From NCBI RefSeq assembly GCF_000237925.1, contig NC_031498.1:30436923-30500922 (forward strand): a stretch of 64,000 nt of DNA, in the 5' to 3' direction. Below, in pieces: positions 49,531 through 60,240 of the stretch (position 1 is the stretch's first letter; each line of letters opens with the position of its first letter). The notes under the pieces were generated by a model. It did no database searches, was not told the DNA's origin, and saw nothing but the letters and a program-made list of their open reading frames with translations. The position numbers and the translations under genes are program-made. Source of the DNA: Schistosoma mansoni. Its lineage: Eukaryota > Platyhelminthes > Trematoda > Strigeidida > Schistosomatidae.

Positions 49531-50374
49531 CAATAATTTGTATTCAGTCAGCTCCAACGTAGGATCAGGCACACATATGCATCGGTCCAAGTTGACATAT
49601 TAGAAAAACATTATACATTGTTTGGTTAAACATTAATATTACATAGTTAAGCATAAATGAAATACATTGTTTTAGTCCTGATATACTTGAATATACAATA
49701 GAAATGATTGGTTATACTAATTGTAGGTAGTATCTAGATATTTTGTTTAAGATCACCTATCGAGATGATCTAGTCCGTTTAAAATTGTCTAGGACAGTTT
49801 TACGTTAAACATCCTATCAAGTAAAGTATGAGAGTAGACAAAATGGAGTATCAGCAGTGGGACGTTTCATTGACGGTCATATTCCTTAGCGATGTTGTTT
49901 ACTGAAATTGTCGATATGAGTTATAAAAATTGGGGATTTAATTAACAGATCAATTATCTTTCGGAGATTTGAGGTAATGGCTGTTACATTTTAAACTAAC
50001 TGCAAAACTTAAGGTGTGATCAACTTAAAAGGATTACTCATTTAGCTCTGCGGTTAAGCTGTTGGATCAACAAAATTATGTATTTGGTTAAAAAAGTTTT
50101 CTAGCTTACATAATAAGAATTATCCTGTCATATTACGAGTAACCGAAAGTTGTTAACCTCCGTCATACTTGGAAAATTCAGGAGTGTAGATCTTAAAACT
50201 AGTACAGTAGATAGGGTTGTCATATCATTTTATATCAAACGCGTATTTCTTTAGTTACGTAATCTGTATCCTACAAATAGTTCTACCATAGTTAATATCA
50301 TCTTATGAGTTTCATAAAAAAATATGATGTATTGATAGTATTATTGTGTTCAATACAATGAAATAAATATATCA
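49531..50374. other. No gene; L2 3' tip inside
   Basis: ATATGCATCGGTCCAAGTTG at about 49575-49594 is the L2 3' end in minus orientation. The rest is AT-rich. Confidence 0.5.
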
Positions 50375-50645
50375 GAAGGGGGTTTTGTGGAGATTTCAGT
50401 AATTTTATATAGTTGGATGCCACCTCACTGGTCTAGTGGTTAAGCGCTCGCGCCTGAGACTGATAGGTCCTGAGTTCGAATCTCTCGAGGTGGGATCATG
50501 GATGCGCACTGCTGAGAAGTCCCACAACAGGACGAAACGGCCGTCCAGTGCTCTCAGGTTTCTCATGGTAGTCTAGCTTCAATGGACTCATGATCTCAAA
50601 CTATAAATTAATTACTGAAATCTCCACGAAACCCCTTCCTGACAA
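50375..50645 (+). repeat. Family B hammerhead SINE
   Basis: A short minus-type tail start (GGGGGTTTTGTGGAGATTTC), then TCACTGGTCTAGTGG, GAGTTCGAATCTCTCGAGG, ribozyme (GCACTGCTGAGAAGTCCC, GGACGAAACGGCCGTCC) and tail. Stem III palindrome perfect; core CUGAGAA. Confidence 0.8.
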
Positions 50646-50849
50646 ATCTACAAAAGCCAAAATTCCACTGCATTGTATCATTCATATTATAAGAAGATTC
50701 CAATGAAATTCTCTTTACCACAGAATGATCTTTTTTAGGTTTATTTATTCAGTTTGAGGACTTGAATAATTTAAAAGTAAGAAAAGCACTTTTATATCAT
50801 ACAGTGAAACAGTTTGTATAGTTTCAAACAATACTAGGGTACTCAAAAA

Positions 50850-51135
50850 AATTGGTGTAAGTGTATGGTGTGTACTACTGATGTCGACAGATATAAGTAG
50901 TATTTACCATCAATGGAAAGTGAAATGTCTGATGGAAGAAGGTTAAGAAGATCAAAGAGAAGAGAATGAGAACATAGATTAACTGGTGTGGAAACGAAGG
51001 AACAATGAAGTCTAAGACAATCTATGTATATTTTACAAATGAATTATTTAGTACATGGTTCTTAGATTTTACTAAGATGTTCTGTAATTTTGTATTCTAT
51101 TGCATTTGATTGTCCCCAATTTTGTTCATGTTCAC
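50850..51135 (+). repeat. Repeat D copy 7, full
   Basis: GTACTACTGATGTCGACAGA, GAAGAAGGTTAAGAAGATCA, TTAGATTTTACTAAGATGTT; about 285 bp, the best D copy with 55095-55380. Confidence 0.65.
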
Positions 51136-51204
51136 TACAAGTACAACATCAAACTAGTGAATACTAACTAATGTGACTATTATGTGGATAACATAGTTTA
51201 GAAT

Positions 51205-51485
51205 TAAGATGGTGGTTGGAGGTGGTCAACAGGAAACCCTGGACCCGGGTTTCGTGCTACTTGGCACTCGTCAACAAGGTGTACCTGTAATCTTGAGGGA
51301 ACTGGAGCTCCCTGATGGATTCGATCCCGCGTCACTCAGCTTCACAGTCTGAGACGACCGACAACCTGTAGGACTGAGATGTAATCAAAATTTATTGATC
51401 ACTGGGTGGCATTCGATCAGCACTAAGAAGGACTTGACACGCATGACATTGATCAACACCCAATGATCAATCAGTTGTGATATTT
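51205..51485 (-). repeat. Family C hammerhead SINE
   Basis: Ribozyme 51238-51279 (TTGACGA in place of CTGACGA; ACCCGGGT palindrome perfect), GGGAGCTCCAGTTCCCTC block and end block CAATGATCAATCAGTTGTG. Confidence 0.8.
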
Positions 51486-52309
51486 TAAAGTTAATTTGTT
51501 CAACTAAGGACGAAGGGAATAAACCAGAGGAGATGTTAAAATTAATCATACACTTGTTTTGTTAATGTTTAGGTCTTCGTAACCATGTGCACCCATGACT
51601 TTATGTGTTATGGGATCTACTACCTTCATGTTTCATGGAATTTAAAATCACAATGTATAATCAAAAGTAATTAATTATTGTAACTGTGGATGGAAATACA
51701 ATAGTTGAAAGGCGGAAATATTTAATACTATTGGATTTTAACCTTCCGAAAAGCTAAACACTTACGAATGACAAACAGTCACATAGATGAAATTTCTTGT
51801 GCTTATTCAATGTGAATAATCTAACTTTCGTTGATCGTTTTGATGATCAATTCTTGAAGAAAGACGTCTAACTATGCAATCTTACAAGGCAAAGCATGTA
51901 GAAATGACATAAAAATCCGATCTGTTCATTTGATGATATCTTTTAGAGTTCAGTGCTCTGTAGAACACACTCATACTGCTAGGCCTAAAAGTCCCATGTC
52001 CAGTCAGTGGGATGACCACGGTCGCGCTTTGTTTAGAAGTGCCCAATTAAGACGAAACAGCTAATCAATACTTCTTAGTTTTCCATGGTTCTTGTTGAAA
52101 TACAAAAGAGTAAGTAATAATAAGCATATCCGCTAGTTTAGTACCATGGACAGTTGTATGACGCCTTAATTCCTCTGTGTGAAACAGAATGAAATCTATG
52201 ACTTCATAACTAATCAGTCACAGTAGAACAGATAGACGAATGACATAGGCTTTCTTTAATATCATGATTTTCTGCGTTGTGTATTCTGTCACTAAATGCC
52301 TTACATGCC
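51486..52309. other. No gene or repeat recognised
   Basis: AT-rich intergenic sequence; a weak family B-like tail (ACGAAACAGCTAATCAATAC) lies at about 52043. Confidence 0.45.
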
Positions 52310-52620
52310 TTACCTGGAAGCGATGAACGGCCGTTTCGTCCTAATGTAGAATTCCTCAGAAGTGAGTATCCACAATCCTAACCAGGAGATTCGACGCCAG
52401 AACCTTCGATGTCGCGTGAGAACTCTTAAACTATAAAACACTGAGCCGGTATCCAACAATGTTAATGTCTAACTCCAAACAATCCACGGCATTGAGCGAC
52501 TATCTTACATTGCACTGAGTTAAATACTCATCTCTACCTGATAGAGATTAGCTACACTACTCACTACTCACTAATCCCAATCAAAAACTTAACAATCTCC
52601 ACAACCCTATACTGATAACA
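52310..52620 (-). repeat. Family B hammerhead SINE, diverged
   Basis: GAACGGCCGTTTCGTCCTAA, TTCCTCAGAAGTGAG, then AACACTGAGCCGGTATCCAA (plus strand). Ends with the block also seen at 8140-8165. Confidence 0.7.
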
Positions 52621-53756
52621 TTCTAAATATGACATTTCATCAAATATGTTTATAGTTGTTTACCTATTTTTACATGGACAGATTACAATGAATAATCATG
52701 AAGTAGATATGATGTATTCACAAGTGGATACTTTTGTAAACATTCGATTGTACTGTAAATTATCTAGAACATTTGAATGACTTCATGAGGTGAAGACTTT
52801 TAGTCAATCATCTTTATAATGGATCATCTATTCTTAATCCTTATTACAGTTAGATAGATATATAATAATGATAAATTAATCAAAGCTACCACTTTACTTC
52901 ATGGAGTAACATTTCGTGAACCAGAAGTATATACAATAGGTTATAATATATAATATAACTCAGATACTGAGTAATTTCGGGGGGGGGAGGGGGTGAACAA
53001 TAAGTAAAAAAATGAAAAGAATAAAAGTTTATACATCATGATAATCTCCATTGTGATAGTCAATAACAAATCATTCGATATAACTAGCAGATTGAATTTG
53101 ATTGGTTACGAAAATGATAAAGAAATAAATGTGTTTTTAATTCGAACTCAGGACCTTTGCACCTTCAAATCTCGCATGTGGAATCGTGAATGCTTACTGC
53201 TGAAGAGTCCTATACCAAGATGAGTTTTCATAGGTGGTCTACCTTCAATCGACTCATGTATTCAACTATTGCACATTACTACAATCACCATCAAAACCCC
53301 CACCTTTCTCATAATAACAAAGAAACCTAAGAAACATTGTTTCACTTACATTGTATAGGAGTATTTAAGATTATTATAAGGAAATAAATGTGTTTTTGAT
53401 TCGAACTTAGAACCTTCGGACCTTCGTATCTCGCGTACGAAATCGTCAATGCTTACTGCTAATGAGTCCTATACTAAAGTGAGTTTTAATAGGTGGTCTC
53501 ACTTTAATCGACTCATGTATTCAACTATTGCACATTACTACAATCACCATCAAACCCCCCTTGCTTTCTGATACAAAAAGAAATCCATGAAAAATTGTTT
53601 CACTTACATTGTATGGGGATATTGACTTCTGTATTATTCTTACTGTTTAATGATATAAAACCGACTATTACTTTATAACATAAATTGTTATTCAAGTGAA
53701 TAGAAGTTTATACATCGTGATGATCTCCATTATGATAGTCAATTACAAATCATAGA

Positions 53757-53915
53757 TCAGAAGGGGTTTTTTGAAGAATTTAGTATTTTCCTAGTTGAAA
53801 TCATGATTCAATTGAAGTTAGACCACCGTGGAAAACCTGTAAGCATTCGACGGCCGTTTCGTCCTATTATGGAACTCCTCAGCAGTGCGCATCCATGATC
53901 CCACACACCAAATCA
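53757..53915 (-). repeat. Family B hammerhead SINE inserted in the triplication
   Basis: CAGAAGGGGTTTTTTGAAGA tail, ribozyme and CATGATCCCAC; it separates the third block from the second. Confidence 0.78.
53843..53888 (-). ncRNA. Hammerhead ribozyme, family B, intact core and palindrome
   Basis: CTGAGGA, GAAAC, stem III ACGGCCGT, cleavage triplet GUC. Stem I and stem II each have one change. Confidence 0.78.
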
Positions 53916-54449
53916 TTGGACATGATTAACAGATTGAAATTGATTGATTACGAACATGATAAGGATATAAATGTGTTTTTGATTTGAATCCAGACCTTCG
54001 GACCTTCAAATCTTGCATGTGGAATCGTCAATGAATACTGCTGAGGAGTCCCACACTAAGACGAGTTTTCATAGGTGGTCTAACTTTATTCGACTCATCT
54101 ATTCAACTACTCAGCATTACTACAATCACAATGAAAACCCCTTTTCTGATAATAAAAAAGAGGCCCAACAAAAATTGTTTCACTTACATTGTATAGGAGT
54201 ATTGATGATATAAAACCGGCTATTACTTTATACCATAAATTGGTATTCAAATGAATCCTTTTTTATAATTTTCTATACAGTAAGGAAAGGATGTTTTTTT
54301 CTTCTTTGTATGTACTTAGGTTTATTAAACAATAGAATTAATTATAAGAAATAATTCATTATACTTCATTCTGATTGGTTTAGAGATGGGAAAATTTAAA
54401 TAATAAACAATTTTTTTGTTTTTGAAAATGAGAAATATAACAATATTAG

Positions 54450-54910
54450 ATAGGGGGGTTTCTGTAAAGATCATGAGTCGATTGAAGCTAGACCAACATG
54501 GAAAGTTTACAAGTACTGGACGGTCGCTTTGTCCTAATGTGGGACTCCTCAGAATTGTGCATCCACGATTCCGCCTCGCAAGATTCGAACTTAGGACCTA
54601 TCAGTCTCTCGCGCGAACGCCTAACTTCTAGACCACTGAGCTGGAATCCACACTAGGACGAAACAGCCGTCTAGTACTTTAGGTTTGTCCATGGTAGTCT
54701 AGCTTCAATTGACTGATGATCTCAACTATAAAATTACTAAAATCTCCACAAAACCCCTATTGATATTAATCAACATATGCTAACTAGGGACTGGCTCCAT
54801 GAGGTATTTCCTAGAGTTCTATTGAGAAGCAGTGACCAGTGGAGTTCAACCAGGTCTGTTGTGAGATATCAACTCACTGAAGACAATGGTGGATAGTCGC
54901 TCAATTTTGT
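54450..54910. repeat. Family B head-to-head pair plus tandem unit
   Basis: A minus copy (54465-54640) meets a plus ribozyme and tail (54650-54768), which joins the 5' region of another plus unit (54770-54910: GGGACTGGCTCCATGAGG). Confidence 0.78.
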
Positions 54911-55094
54911 AAATATAACAATAGTCAATGAATTTAAAAGTTCTTAATTAAATCAGTTTATATTTAAAATAAATATGATAATGGAAAACTGTATTAGTTT
55001 CATGGTAAGCAGAGATGGATAATAGTTTCAATTTTAATGTTTATCAATTATACAGAGGTCATAGTTACATAAGCGAGAGAACCTGAGAACGATA

Positions 55095-55380
55095 TTTTAT
55101 GAAGAGAATGCTACTGATGTCGATAGATATAAGTAGTATGTACCGTCGATCGAAAGTGAAATGTCTGATGGCAGAAGGTTAAGAAGATCAAAGAAAAGAG
55201 AATGAGAACAAAAAAAAGATTGGTGTGGAAATGTAGGAACAGTGAAGTGTGAGATGATTGATTGATAATTTTCGAATGGATTATTTACTGTATGGTTCTT
55301 AGATTTTACTAAGATGTTCTATAATTTTGTATTCAAGTACATTCGATTGTCCTCACTTGTGTTCTTGTTCATTAGAACAC
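55095..55380 (+). repeat. Repeat D copy 8, full
   Basis: TACTGATGTCGATAGATATA, GGCAGAAGGTTAAGAAGATC, TTAGATTTTACTAAGATGTT. Confidence 0.65.
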
Positions 55381-56464
55381 TATTATTGATCAGTAAAAAC
55401 AAAGCAAGTATATATACTTCACACCAAAAATATCTTGATTAATAGACGTTAACAAACCCTTGATTTTTTAGTAAGGTTTGGCTGTAGTTCTGCTCTAATC
55501 ATTAACCTGATTGATGATTAAAACAATGAATCGTCCATGAGACTAGAAAGTCTAGTGTTCCGCTTTACATGACTATCAGAGTGCACACATTTGTCGACTT
55601 CTCAGACAAACTGAAACACAACCTCAGTGTTTATTAGTACTGAACTATTATGCTTTATTTCCAAAGGATAATCTATGTGCCTTCTTATCCTAGCTTGTGG
55701 TATTTCGGGAGTAAACCTACTTCAGAATAACATGGTTTATCATCTTTTAGCAAATTTGGCTCTTAGGTAGAGTACAAAACGGTGGGTTATTTCTCAATGG
55801 AGTCAATCATTTTAGCTTAACATTCATTCTCATTAGTCTTTCAGTATAAACCATTTAACTGTTTCCTTTTTTTGGTGGCGTTGATTCCTCTGAGCTAGAT
55901 GAATAAATAAAAAACTTTTCATTGTTATTTCAAAAAGTATCCTCAGAACCTACCTCATGTCGGCGAACTTCCTATTTATATCACAATTGATAAATTAGTT
56001 CATTCTGATGATCTTGTCTATGATCAGATTTCTTCATAGGTTTTGTGACCTTCATCTGGCCTTTTGATTTAAGTTAAAACTATGTTGTTTAATCTCTGGC
56101 TTTGTGATAGATTGGATCCCTTTATATGGGCTCATAGATCGTAGGCCTGTTGATTATAGTTTGATGCCATATTTCTTTAAATTTTCTGGAATTCTTGAAC
56201 ATTTTCAAGTCAGAAATTTTAGTGTTTTTACGATCGACTTTGTATCCACAGTTGTTTGGATGTATTGCTATCAATGTCAGTATATCATGTTACCATAATA
56301 TTAATGTATTTTCATCGCTCACTTTATTATAACTACAATCCATTGCGTTCACAGAGTTCAACACACTTCCTTATCCAGTTAATTCACAATTAACAGAGTG
56401 CGTTTTGTACAGATGGAGAAATTTCTGCTGCATACACGACATTAAACAACATTACTTGTATTAT
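55381..56464. other. No gene recognised
   Basis: A 64-codon frame at 56104-56298 is isolated. Part of this stretch may be 5' Penelope-like sequence, but nothing shows it. Confidence 0.4.
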
Positions 56465-56474
56465 AAGGTTGTGT

Positions 56475-57078
56475 GGCGGGACTAAACTTTATGGACGAGC
56501 CAATCAGAAGCTTTCGCTGGTTTTCAAGGTCACGGCGCTAATTTCGGTACCTGATGCTTACGAACGATCAGTTTTCAGCGGATTTTAGAGAAGACGTGAT
56601 AATTCAGCGTCTACAACAGAAGAGATTATTAAGAAGTTTCTATACTTGTGACTGTGGTACTCAAATGACTTCTTCCGCTCGATCACGATTAAGGTTAAGA
56701 CCCTAATCCTACCCCCCAACCCTAAACCCTAACCCTAAACCCTAACCATAATCCCAAACCCTAACCCTAACATTTCTAACCAGTTAGGAACCAACAGACA
56801 CCAACAAAAAGAATTTTTTAGACCTTATCATGGCTCCAGAGGCCGACTACTATGGAGCCATATGGATGGGTTCCTGTACCGTATGCACTATTATTTTAGA
56901 ACTTCTGAACATAAATCTGACCTTGAGAAGTTTTTGAGGCATGTAAAAGAACAGTGTCCGCTTTAATATTTTAGTTTTGTATAATATATTTTTGCTGTAT
57001 ACTGTCTTCTGATTGGCTAATATTTCTCAAGGTCATTCAAGATTCGTTCAAAGGTCGTCCATAAAGTTCAGTCTCGCC
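56475..57078. repeat. Inverted arms of a Penelope-like element enclosing telomere-type repeats
   Basis: The left arm GGCGGGACTAAACTTTATGG.. (56475-56497) is complementary to 57056-57078 with two mismatches in 23. The next block GCCAATCAGAAG (56499-56510) is complementary to CTTCTGATTGGC (57007-57018). This suits the inverted terminal parts often found at Penelope-like insertions. Confidence 0.65.
56699..56771. repeat. Interstitial telomere-type repeats
   Basis: CCCTAA and CCCTAAA units, about ten, some degenerate (CCATAATCCC, CCTACCCCCC). The strand shown is the C-rich one; TTAGGG is the schistosome telomere repeat. Confidence 0.85.
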
Positions 57079-57211
57079 GGTTGTGTGCTCACTTTGGCCC
57101 GATTTTAAGTATGCTACTTATAAGTAACTAAAATTTTAATAACGAAAATTGTATTTCTGAGATTTTGTGACTTGATGTAAACCACCTCTTCAGAGTAAAT
57201 TATTATCCAAC

Positions 57212-58235
57212 ATGAAATTCACGCAAGTTCCCTACGGTTTACTTTATACATTAAATGTAACACCATATCACGTATCTCTGGTCTACCAAATATTCACATC
57301 TGATATTCCTTTAACGCCCATGTTGAACATCACAAATACTCACACATATGCTTTATCTGAATATCTATACAGCACACTGAAACCACTTCAACACAATCTG
57401 CTCAATGTAGTGAAGAATTCAAATCAAAGATCTCAGTTTTATTCACCAATAAATACGAAACAATTGTAAGCTTTTATGATGTATTCCTACACACTAGCAT
57501 TCCACGTGGAATGTTTAGAATTCGTTGATGGTTTACTAGAGAATGATCATACTCTATGTAGCAGGTGCCCACTAAACGTTAGTTCAATCATCAAATCACT
57601 CAAACTATGCTCAGATCCAACAATATTCACTTTCGCAGAGATTCTATATAAAAAAACGAATGGAGTAGTCATGCAATCTCCAGTATCTCCGACTGTTGCA
57701 AATTTATTCATTTCCCACATTGAGTTGCTTATGTTTGCCAGCACCATCAGTCCACGCATCTGGCTCAGATATGCATATATCACATTTGTCATTATTCAAA
57801 GGACTTTTCCTAGGAATTTCACCAAACATATGAACACGTTCTCAAATCAAGTCAAATTAACTTTGGAAAAAGGAAATGAACATAATCAACTACCAATCAT
57901 AGACTGTTAAGTTAAAAGGAATTCAAATGGTAGTCTAAATCTAGTCATACACCGAAAACCGACACATTCAAATCGGTATGTTGATTTTAACTCTGTACAT
58001 TTCCGTAGAGCAAAATCTTTACAGAAGAGCAACCAAGATCATTACTTCAGAAGAAGACAAGTTGAGAGAAAAAGAGAATATAATCAACATACTACTTCCT
58101 AACAATTTTCCCAAAAATATTATTATAAACATATTAAAATCAAACTGTATTTCTGTACATGGCAATCCTAACGAAAGATCTTGGATTCTTACTGTGGTTT
58201 TTTCTTACCGCCAAGGTACAACAGAAGAATTATAA
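57212..58235 (+). pseudogene. Penelope-like element reverse transcriptase, inactive
   Basis: Three frames in series. 57212-57469: DIPLTPMLNITNTHTYALSE and LKPLQ..VKNS, the Penelope pattern PLRPI....PxYxLAKxL. 57476-57910: LLENDHTLCSRCPLNVSSII, KKTNGVVMQSPVSPTVANLF (family GxxMGSPxSPxxANLxM), PRIWLRYAYITFVI (family PR.W.RYVDDTFVI) and NTFSNQVKLTLEKGNEHNQLP. 57978-58235: RRATKIITSEEDKLREKENI. Both catalytic Asp of YVDD are replaced, and stops separate the frames. No GIY-YIG domain was seen downstream. Confidence 0.85.
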
Positions 58236-58819
58236 CAGATAATACAAGCGTACAAAATGATATACATATCGCTATCCACATTAATCCGTATATAAACAAG
58301 GGGTACTGAATAGTACAACATCTAACTAACAGTCCTCAATCATTGGATACTCCAGTACTATCAGAGTATATTGATATAATTACACCAGTTACATACCACA
58401 GAAAAGTTTACATAAAATTCTATACACTAACAAAATAAACATAGAAGATCATACAAAACAGGTAAATGAGAGTACAAATGATTATTCCAGATCAGATATT
58501 GATCAGGGGAAATGGTTAAGATGAACCTTTGATGAATCAATTACATTCAAATACTAAAATGTAGTTTGACTTTTCTGTTTTCGGAATGTATATTTTTGAA
58601 GTTGATAATGGTGTGTCCGTTGACAAATGTGGATGTGAAGGATAAATGAATCTTGATGTAACTGATGAACAAAATGGAGTAAGATCCAAAAGATAATTCT
58701 CCATTAAATCTTTTAGTATTATCACAATGAATGATGAAAATCCTTTTGGCTTTCGCATAAATGCTTCTATCTGACTTGACGATTCCTAAAATTAAATCAT
58801 TCAAACAATATATAAACTT
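58236..58819. other. Penelope-like 3' flank, no gene recognised
   Basis: Frames on the minus strand (58537-58831) have no family feature. Confidence 0.4.
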
Positions 58820-59030
58820 AGTTGAAATCATGAGTCAATTGAAGCTAGACAAACATGGAAAACCTGGAAGCACTCGATGGCTGTTTCGTCCCATTATGGT
58901 ACTTCTCAGCAGTGTTCATTCATGATCCCGTCTGGCGAGATTCGGACTCAAGATCTACCTGTCTGGCGCGAGACTGGTAGGTCAACTATGAAAAATACTG
59001 AAATCTCCACAAAACCCCTTCTGAATAAAC
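58820..59030. repeat. Family B fold-back pair
   Basis: A minus tail, ribozyme and part of the tRNA-like region (58820-58965) joined to a plus fragment (GCGCGAGACTGGTAGGTC, then tail to CCACAAAACCCCTTCTG). Confidence 0.75.
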
Positions 59031-59177
59031 TTAGTTATTGAACAGTTTTAAAAACAACTTGATTTACTCTAAAATTCAGTACATGCCACTGAAATGAAGT
59101 TCATAATGATGAAGTTTCTTTGCTTAAAATAACAGTAGTAAATATTTCCCAACTTTAACATCCACCTACAAAGTCAT

Positions 59178-59705
59178 GGCCCCTAAATGCCCTGGTACGA
59201 CTGAGAGTGGGGAGAGTGCTCTCTCCCTCTACAAATGCTTTCACATGGCCAAGCGTATATAGCCTCTAACAGGGAAGTTCTACTTACTGCATTCTAGTGG
59301 CAAGGGTGTTGTTCACGAAAGTGAGGGGATGAAGAGCGAATGTCCGGCGCTTTAACCGAGTCGGTGGACACGGAAATTTCACCTAGGGGAGTTGGAAAAC
59401 CCTGATTCCAAACCAATGGTGCATATGGACTACAGTATCCTGAGGGAACAAATAGAGTATGAATCAATCGTTAGTCACCGGCAACCATGGAACTGTACCT
59501 CCTTATGATGCTCCACTGTCTTGTGGATCGGATCTTTAGGTCAAAGACTCCGGGTGTGGCCTCCTAAGAAAACCACCTGCTTCAGTTTGGGCACCTGGGC
59601 ATTATCACAGCCCTCACACAAATGAAATGAGATTTGTCTTGGGCATATATATCTGGTGCTTCCTTGTACCAATATTTATGGGTTTAAATAATAAAATAAA
59701 CAAAG
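59178..59705 (+). repeat. Repeat R copy 5
   Basis: CCCCTAAATGCCCTGGTACG to a TTTAAATAATAAAATAAAC tail. It lies about 400 bp downstream of the SLC3 stop, in opposite orientation. Confidence 0.75.
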
Positions 59706-60110
59706 TCATGGTAGGTAATATTCATCAAATAAGAGAATTATGGAGCATCAAGGTAGTTTGGAAACTAATAGATAAGCTGAAAGGAATGAATTTCAAATAC
59801 TTTGATGATCAGAACTGTGTTTAGTTTGAATGGAGTCAACAGCGGTGCACTTAACAACAAACTATGTAGTAAACATATCCTAAGGAAACTATCCCTACTG
59901 AGCACAGTAATCAGTTACTATCTAAATGAGGAGATGGTCAAACGATTAGTTACATAAATAAGGTGATATTTATCCAAGCACTTTTCATTACAATCTATCT
60001 AACATGTAAAATTAATTAAACGACCATGAGATGAGTTCTATCTACACTGTATCAACAAGCTGTGTTCCTTGAGACTGATAGACTCGTTTCATGGGCTACG
60101 TTCGTGAAAA

Positions 60111-60240
60111 TCATGGTTGGACATTATTTATGTCTGTTTCTTCAATAACGTAGAATTTGTATTGCTTCAAGTCCCCATGTCGAATGGCATTAATGAATGA
60201 AGGAACAGCATTTTCCTTAACTTGTTCATGAAATAACCAC
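60111..60240 (-). CDS. SLC3-like terminal exon
   Basis: Acceptor TATTCCAG (AG at 60242-60241); it completes a Lys codon with the previous exon's phase 2 end. It encodes WLFHEQVKENAVPSFINAIR, HGDLKQYKFYVIEE, TDINNVQP, stop. No close family motif is visible here; support is the exact phase fit and the clean stop. Confidence 0.65.

Larger units (their letters stand above)
53030..54210. repeat. Local triplication
   Basis: Three copies of a block that runs from AAATAAATGTGTTTT through a truncated family B ribozyme (GGAATCGT..GCTTACTGCT) to TTGTTTCACTTACATTGTAT: about 53118-53350, 53378-53620 and 53965-54200. A separate upstream piece (ATGATCTCCATT.TGATAGTCAA) is also duplicated (53037 and 53719). 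Confidence 0.75.

Noticed and set aside
53030-54210. CRISPR-like regular repeats
   Set aside because: Only three long units with diverged interiors in a eukaryotic genome; a local triplication explains them.
56104-56298. 64-codon plus-strand frame, possible membrane protein
   Set aside because: No splice borders, no conserved motif, and not supported by neighbours.
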